DNA of 64,000 nt. Origin: Hydrogenophaga sp. PBL-H3. GTDB lineage: Bacteria; Pseudomonadota; Gammaproteobacteria; Burkholderiales; Burkholderiaceae_C. The notes beneath the pieces were generated by a model, which saw nothing but the letters and a program-made list of their open reading frames with translations, was not told the DNA's origin and made no database searches. Of the stretch, positions 60,402-64,000 are shown piece after piece; the stretch's first letter is position 1, and each line of letters starts with the position of its first letter. Both the position numbers and the translations under genes were made by a program. The stretch lies in assembly GCF_010104355.1 (NCBI RefSeq), contig NZ_CP044974.1, forward strand, positions 40,809 to 104,808, written 5' to 3'.

Positions 60402-60605
60402 ATGACCCGCACCGAATACCGCCAAGCCCGCCGATTGATCCGCGACAACGGCCGCGCCGCCATCAAGTGGATGGCCCCGCACGTCGCCGCCGCGATGGAC
60501 GTTCTCACCTTCGGCCAGGGCAAAGACCGCCTCGCCGAGCGCGCGGACATCGTGGCCTATTGCCGCCGCGAGGGCATCGCCTGCAACCCCCGCCAAACCG
60601 CCTAA
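60402..60605 (+). CDS. hypothetical protein, 67 aa
   Basis: MTRTEYRQARRLIRDNGRAAIKWMAP, small helical basic protein. 28 bp after the previous stop with a GGAGAG site upstream (60388-60393). Function unknown. Confidence 0.7.
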   Translation: MTRTEYRQARRLIRDNGRAAIKWMAPHVAAAMDVLTFGQGKDRLAERADIVAYCRREGIACNPRQTA

Positions 60606-60628
60606 CAGCACGACCAGGAGCGCACACC

Positions 60629-61036
60629 ATGAACGAACTTTTCCAGGCATCCGACGTGATCCACACGCACACCCGCGCGCAGCTCATCGAGGACGGCGAC
60701 CTGATCGACGTGAGCGAGACAGCCCGCGAGGCCGGCTTTACGGTGCCCGTCGCCATCACCCGCGCGGCCTGGGCCGATTGCGTCGAGTGGACGGCCGAAA
60801 CCGACAAGCGCAAGACCACGATCCAGGACGAAGCCGGCCGCCTTTGGGACGTGATTTATATGGCCCGACTCGCCGCCCGCGTGCGTGGCGATCAACCCCG
60901 CCGCGTGTTCGAGCTGTACCGCGTGCCGGTGCAGGGCCGAGGCATCCGGCCGCGCCGCGTGGCGCTGGCGATGCACATCGGCCCCGGCGATGCCGGCGAG
61001 CCGGTTATCACCATCGGCCTGCCGAACGAAGACTAA
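60629..61036 (+). CDS. hypothetical protein, DUF6573-like, 135 aa
   Basis: MNELFQASDVIHTHTRAQLIEDGDLIDVSETAREAG... with VAITRAAWADCVEWTAET and GRLWDVIYMARLAARV. Resembles the small DUF6573-type proteins common on conjugative plasmids. CAGGAGCGCACACC precedes the ATG. Function unknown. Confidence 0.78.
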   Translation: MNELFQASDVIHTHTRAQLIEDGDLIDVSETAREAGFTVPVAITRAAWADCVEWTAETDKRKTTIQDEAGRLWDVIYMARLAARVRGDQPRRVFELYRVPVQGRGIRPRRVALAMHIGPGDAGEPVITIGLPNED

Positions 61037-61093
61037 GCCCGCAGGGTGCCCGACGAGGGCACCCGCTACCCGACACGACCAGGAGCGCACAAC

Positions 61094-61621
61094 ATGGCCC
61101 GATTCATCCCCGAGAACGCCGAAACCCGCGAATTTCCCGCCGCCGCCGTGGTGGCCTACTGCTACGAGAGCAAGCGCGGCCCCGCGCTGCTGGCCTACAA
61201 GGGCCGCCAGTCGAAGCCGGCGCGCTTCCTGGCGTTCGGCAGCGCCGAGGCCCGCGACCGTTCGCTGGCGTCGTTCGTGGAGTACGAGGAAGGCATCGAG
61301 ACGCGCAAGCGCGAACGGCAGCAGGCCGGCCACGGGCTGGCCGTGGGCGACATCGTTTATTCCGTGTGGGGCTACGAACAGACGAACGTCACGTTCTACG
61401 AAGTGGTGCGCGTGCCGTCCGGCCGCTCGGCGACGGTGCGCGAGCTGGAAGCCGACCGGATCGAGAGCGCGCCGGGCAGCATGACCGGCAAGAGCACACC
61501 GAAGCCCGGCCAGTACGTCCAGGGCGCGAAGGAAAAGACCCGCCGCGCGACCGGCTGGCACACCCTGGGCGAGCTGTCGAAGTGGGACGGCACGCCGCGC
61601 CCCGTGACGTGGTACGCCTGA
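61094..61621 (+). CDS. hypothetical protein, 175 aa
   Basis: From ATG 61094, preceded by CAGGAGCGCACA, the same leader as the previous gene, so the leader may be duplicated. MARFIPENAETREFPAAAVV, YCYESKRGPALLAYKGRQSKPARF; a beta-rich C-terminal half (LAVGDIVYSVWGYEQTNVTFYEVVRV). No family recognised. Confidence 0.75.
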   Translation: MARFIPENAETREFPAAAVVAYCYESKRGPALLAYKGRQSKPARFLAFGSAEARDRSLASFVEYEEGIETRKRERQQAGHGLAVGDIVYSVWGYEQTNVTFYEVVRVPSGRSATVRELEADRIESAPGSMTGKSTPKPGQYVQGAKEKTRRATGWHTLGELSKWDGTPRPVTWYA

Positions 61622-61629
61622 CCGCGACA

Positions 61630-61671
61630 TGGTGACGGCCGCAGCTCCTGGCCAGCTCGGCCGCGTCACCA
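61630..61671. repeat. 42-bp palindromic element
   Basis: TGGTGAC...GTCACCA, beginning 9 bp after the preceding stop. Interior CGGCCGCAGCT...AGCTCGGCCG is strongly palindromic. Shares CTGGCCAGCTCG with the element at 45526. Confidence 0.88.
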
Positions 61672-61724
61672 AGACAGGGCAAAAAAATTTTGCCCTTTCG
61701 TCCCACGTTTCCACCTTTTTATTT

Positions 61725-61745
61725 GCCAATATGGTATAGTTTGGA
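61725..61745. promoter_or_regulatory. 21-bp palindromic operator (site 6)
   Basis: GCCAATATGGTATAGTTTGGA; it contains a good extended -10 (TGGTATAGT) within the palindrome, ~50 bp upstream of the ATG at 61797. The only operator on the plus-strand side. Confidence 0.65.
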
Positions 61746-61796
61746 CATCGAGAACGGTTAAACGTGATCGCCAAATCAGCCGATAAGGAGCTACCC

Positions 61797-62021
61797 ATGC
61801 GAACCATCGACATGACCCCGACCTGGGGCGAGTGGGCCAACATTTACCGCCGCTTCGCCGAGTCGGGCGAGGCCAAGGCCGTGCGCGAGCTACGCGCCGA
61901 CTTCGCCAAGGCGATGGCCGCAGCGCAGGCGCTGCAAGCCATCACTGGCACGCTGTCCGACGAGCAGGCCGGCATCGTCGCCAAGACGATGACCGCCGAG
62001 CTGACGAAGCAGGGCTTCTAA
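61797..62021 (+). CDS. hypothetical protein, 74 aa
   Basis: MRTIDMTPTWGEWANIYRRFAESGEAKAV... helical. ATG 61797 is chosen because AAGGAG (61785-61790) precedes it; an in-frame ATG at 61764 lies 19 bp after the operator. Function unknown; first gene of an operator-controlled unit. Confidence 0.75.
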   Translation: MRTIDMTPTWGEWANIYRRFAESGEAKAVRELRADFAKAMAAAQALQAITGTLSDEQAGIVAKTMTAELTKQGF

Positions 62022-62031
62022 GGTGGCGACC

Positions 62032-62235
62032 ATGAGCAAGCACAACGGCCGCCCCTTCCTTGTCCTGGCCGACCGCGACCTGGGCCGCGAAGCCTGGGCG
62101 CAGTACGACGCCGAGGCCGAGATTTTCACCCTCGCCGCGTCCGAGGACATGGACGACCCCATCGGCGAAGCCGAGAGCGTGAGCGAGTGCCAGCGCGTGG
62201 CATCCGGCTGGTTTGACGAGCTGCGGGCCGAATGA
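62032..62235 (+). CDS. hypothetical protein, 67 aa
   Basis: MSKHNGRPFLVLADRDLGREAWAQYDAEAEIFTLAASED, ending in an acidic helix. AAGG precedes the ATG; a GTG three codons earlier is possible. The stop overlaps the next ATG (ATGATG at 62232). Function unknown. Confidence 0.72.
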   Translation: MSKHNGRPFLVLADRDLGREAWAQYDAEAEIFTLAASEDMDDPIGEAESVSECQRVASGWFDELRAE

Positions 62236-62663
62236 TGCGGGCCGCGTCCACCACGACCAGGAAGCCGGCCGGCTTGTGGCGCTACTCGCTGCGCTGGAGC
62301 CTGCCGCACAAGCCCTGCCCTGGCCCGCTGGAACTGGCGGCGGTCGAGGTTCCGGCCGGCGACCAGTGCCCGCCCGTGGTGGCCGATCTTTGGAAGCCCG
62401 GCACCGGCTATGCCGTGTGCGTTGACTTCCCGCAGCCGGCCGAAATCCGCCGCTGGAGCGACGAGCGCAAGGCGCAGGCACGCCGCCGCAATCTCGCGCG
62501 CCGCGTCGAGAAGGCCGCGCCCTTGTTCGCCGACGAGCTGATCGCCCGCGAGCTGGAGGCGCGGCCCGACTACTTCGCGGGCAAGAACCCGCATCGAGGC
62601 TTGGCGACAGACACGCCGCCAGGCCTCGATGCTTCCGTCACCAACGAAAGGGCAACGCAATGA
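62232..62663 (+). CDS. hypothetical protein, 143 aa
   Basis: MMRAASTTTRKPAGLWRYSL, with LPHKPCPGPLELAAVEVPAGDQCPPVVADLW and a basic helix (DERKAQARRRNLARRVEKAAP). The C-terminal 15 or so residues (LATDTPPGLDASVTN) are encoded by a 42-bp palindromic element. The stop overlaps the next start (ATGA at 62660). Confidence 0.72.
   Translation: MMRAASTTTRKPAGLWRYSLRWSLPHKPCPGPLELAAVEVPAGDQCPPVVADLWKPGTGYAVCVDFPQPAEIRRWSDERKAQARRRNLARRVEKAAPLFADELIARELEARPDYFAGKNPHRGLATDTPPGLDASVTNERATQ
62602..62643. repeat. 42-bp palindromic element inside a small gene
   Basis: TGGCGAC...GTCACCA, 42 bp, in frame within the C-terminus of the 143-aa gene; adds 14 codons. Confidence 0.8.
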
Positions 62664-62797
62664 AGGAATGGAACGTGTACGCGGACGGCCGCTATCTCGG
62701 CACCGTCCATGAAACGACCGAGGAAGCCGCCCGCGCGGCGGCCTTCTCGAAGTTCGACATCCCCGAGGACGCGGACGTGTCCGTGTCCCGTCGCTAA
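62660..62797 (+). CDS. hypothetical small protein, 45 aa
   Basis: MKEWNVYADGRYLGTVHETT, then EEAARAAAFSKFDIPEDADV and a short basic end. Overlaps the previous stop by 4 bp and is followed 18 bp later by the next gene with its own AGGAGG site. Small beta-hairpin-plus-helix protein of the kind common on plasmids; function unknown. Confidence 0.75.
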   Translation: MKEWNVYADGRYLGTVHETTEEAARAAAFSKFDIPEDADVSVSRR

Positions 62798-62815
62798 CCA
62801 CCAGGAGGAACACCG

Positions 62816-63082
62816 ATGGACACCTATCAGCAAATCCACGACTTCACGCCGGCAGGCGCTGGCAAGTTCGCCGACTTCATCGCCGAGCACGCCAAGCCGG
62901 AGCTGGACGCCGGCATGCACAAGCTGGAATGCCTGGGCGTGATCGAGGACAACTTGAACAGCCCGAGCGCCGGCCCGCTGGCCTGGGAGCTGGCAGCGGC
63001 GAGCGCGGCCGATGGCCGCGCGCACACCTTCGCCGCCGAGCTGGACGACCTCATCATCGAGCACGTCACCCCGGACGAGTGA
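62816..63082 (+). CDS. hypothetical protein, 88 aa
   Basis: MDTYQQIHDFTPAGAGKFADFIAEHAKPELDAGMHKLECLG..., acidic and helical. Strong AGGAGG ribosome site (62803-62808) before ATG 62816. Function unknown. Confidence 0.75.
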   Translation: MDTYQQIHDFTPAGAGKFADFIAEHAKPELDAGMHKLECLGVIEDNLNSPSAGPLAWELAAASAADGRAHTFAAELDDLIIEHVTPDE

Positions 63083-63092
63083 GGGCCACGCG

Positions 63093-63368
63093 ATGAACAT
63101 GCACAGCATGACCCTTGAACAGCTCCGCGCCACGCACGAGACGGGCGGCCTTGCCGCCGTCACGCTCGAAGCGCACGGGAAAGGCTTCTACCTCGTGGCC
63201 GATTCCCGCTCGGGCGGGCGCGTGGTGCTGGTGCGCTACTCCGACCGCAAGCCGCGCCTGTTCGTTGAGCCGGGCACGGCCTTGAAGCTGCTGCGCGAAA
63301 TCGGCTTCGGCACGGCCAAGGTGAACATGGCCGGCTGGCAACCCGACCAACAACAGGCCGACGTGTAG
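63093..63368 (+). CDS. hypothetical protein, 91 aa
   Basis: MNMHSMTLEQLRATHETGGLAAVTLEAHGKGFYLVADSRSGGRVVLVRY..., an alpha/beta small domain with a conserved-looking GGRVVLVRYSDRKPRLF strand pair. 10 bp from the previous stop. Function unknown. Confidence 0.72.
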   Translation: MNMHSMTLEQLRATHETGGLAAVTLEAHGKGFYLVADSRSGGRVVLVRYSDRKPRLFVEPGTALKLLREIGFGTAKVNMAGWQPDQQQADV

Positions 63369-63385
63369 CGGCCGAGGGGGTACAG

Positions 63386-63601
63386 ATGAAAACGCTTCGC
63401 CTCGCCATCCTGCCGCTGCTGCTGGCCGCCCTGGGCGGCTGCGCGAGCGGCCCCTACTACTACGGCGGCACGAGCTACCGCATGCACAACATCGGCGGCC
63501 TGCCGGTGTCCGGCTCGCTTGGTGTTCACGTCACGCCGGGCGGCCTGATGGTGTCGCCGAACATCGTCGTAAGCCCTACCTTCGTGGACTGGAAGAAATG
63601 A
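63386..63601 (+). CDS. small lipoprotein, 71 aa
   Basis: Signal peptide with lipobox: MKTLRLAILPLLLAALGGCA. Mature part GPYYYGGTSYRMHNIGGLP and VHVTPGGLMVSPNIVVSPTF is beta-rich. Predicted outer-membrane lipoprotein; possibly surface or entry related, by position only. The stop overlaps the next ATG. Confidence 0.78.
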   Translation: MKTLRLAILPLLLAALGGCASGPYYYGGTSYRMHNIGGLPVSGSLGVHVTPGGLMVSPNIVVSPTFVDWKK

Positions 63602-63669
63602 ACCTCAAAACCTCGGAACAGCTCGCGGTCGGCCTAGCCAATTCGTACATGGGAGGCACCGAGCAATGA
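63598..63669 (+). CDS. possible 23-aa leader peptide
   Basis: MNLKTSEQLAVGLANSYMGG ending TEQ. It overlaps the lipoprotein stop by 4 bp and its own stop overlaps the next ATG by 4 bp. Double ATGA coupling suggests it is translated, perhaps only to pass ribosomes on. Confidence 0.5.
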   Translation: MNLKTSEQLAVGLANSYMGGTEQ

Positions 63670-64000
63670 AGACCTTCGCACGCTGGCTGCGCCGCAACAT
63701 GCTGGTGCCCCTGCTGCTTGTCCTGGGGGCCGGCGCAGCCGCCACGATCTACCAGTCGATGGAAATCGACGCCCTGGGCTATCGCCAGTTGCAGAACGCC
63801 TACAAGACCGGCTCCAGCGCCTTCCAGGCGCGTGTCGCCGAGGCGATGCAGAACGGCACCGTGAGCCGTTGGGAACGCACCGCCCTGCTGCGGCAGTATT
63901 GGAGCGAGAGCCACGCCCTTGCGGTTGAGCTTGAAGTCGGAGAAATCGCCGCCGAGCGGCAGGCGCTGGCCGCACTGGTCGGCGGACAGGAGGGGCATTC
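63666..64000 (+). CDS. membrane-anchored protein, 3' cut by window end
   Basis: At least 111 codons from ATG 63666: MKTFARWLRRNMLVPLLLVL then GAGAAATIYQSMEIDALGYR. One N-terminal membrane segment and a soluble helical part (NAYKTGSSAFQARVAEAMQN, WERTALLRQYWSESHALAVEL). No family recognised; continues beyond 64000. Confidence 0.72.
   Translation, partial: MKTFARWLRRNMLVPLLLVLGAGAAATIYQSMEIDALGYRQLQNAYKTGSSAFQARVAEAMQNGTVSRWERTALLRQYWSESHALAVELEVGEIAAERQALAALVGGQEGH

Noticed and set aside
1..64000. CRISPR arrays, rRNA or tRNA genes
   Set aside because: No regularly spaced identical repeats with unique spacers were seen; the repeat families found are palindromes or iterons. No rRNA or tRNA-like sequence was recognised by eye.

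Overview
The window looks like a fused, IS-riddled, high-GC plasmid of a betaproteobacterium (order Burkholderiales most likely). Reasons: three copies of IS1071, an IncP-1-type korA/incC/korB control region with KorA, KorB and KorC operators, a VirB/VirD4 conjugation system, and no chromosomal housekeeping genes, rRNA or tRNA. At least two replication/partition systems are present, and the regulatory sites of the different parts do not mix.

Layout. 1-738: right end of an IS66-family element, inserted into IS1071 copy A (739-3495). 3496-25264: a complete-looking accessory replicon of about 21.8 kb, bounded on both sides by the 5-bp sequence TAGAT next to IS1071 ends. It carries an iteron origin and Rep initiator, parA and parB with a spread-out set of parS-like palindromes, a tyrosine recombinase, a PIN-domain toxin-antitoxin pair, a truncated SWIB gene, two IS21-family elements, two inverted copies of one IS3-family element, and a further single-ORF IS3-family element. 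25265-28469: IS1071 copy B, with a frame-broken transposase. 28470-35955: IncP-1-like central control region on the minus strand (klcA, a small ORF, klcB, korC, kleA, kleE, kleF, korA, incC, korB, truncated kfrA), a RelB/YafQ-type toxin-antitoxin pair, and remnants of the IncP oriV. 35956-39158: IS1071 copy C, intact. 39159-59018, minus strand: conjugation genes, namely a truncated trbM-like gene, OmpA-like lipoprotein, LPD7-domain protein, KfrB-like protein, virD4, virB11-10-9-8-7-6, eexN, virB5-4-3-2, topoisomerase, virB1 and an unrecognised gene. 59945-64000, plus strand: a tight run of about twelve small, mostly unrecognised genes.

How it fits together. IS1071 carries only tnpA and no resolvase, so its replicative transposition leaves cointegrates. 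The TAGAT duplication on the inner sides of copies A and B is what is expected if the 21.8-kb replicon was the target of such an event. The IncP part is regulated by KorA, KorB and KorC at shared promoters. The conjugation half instead has six matching 21-bp palindromes at its promoters and none of the Kor operators, which suggests an independent control circuit.

The strongest unexplained signal is a family of 14 dispersed palindromic elements, 13 of them exactly 42 bp, confined to the conjugation half. Most sit in intergenic gaps and two lie in frame inside genes. Two copies differ only by a paired, compensatory change. I found no CRISPR array, no antibiotic resistance gene and no catabolic operon.
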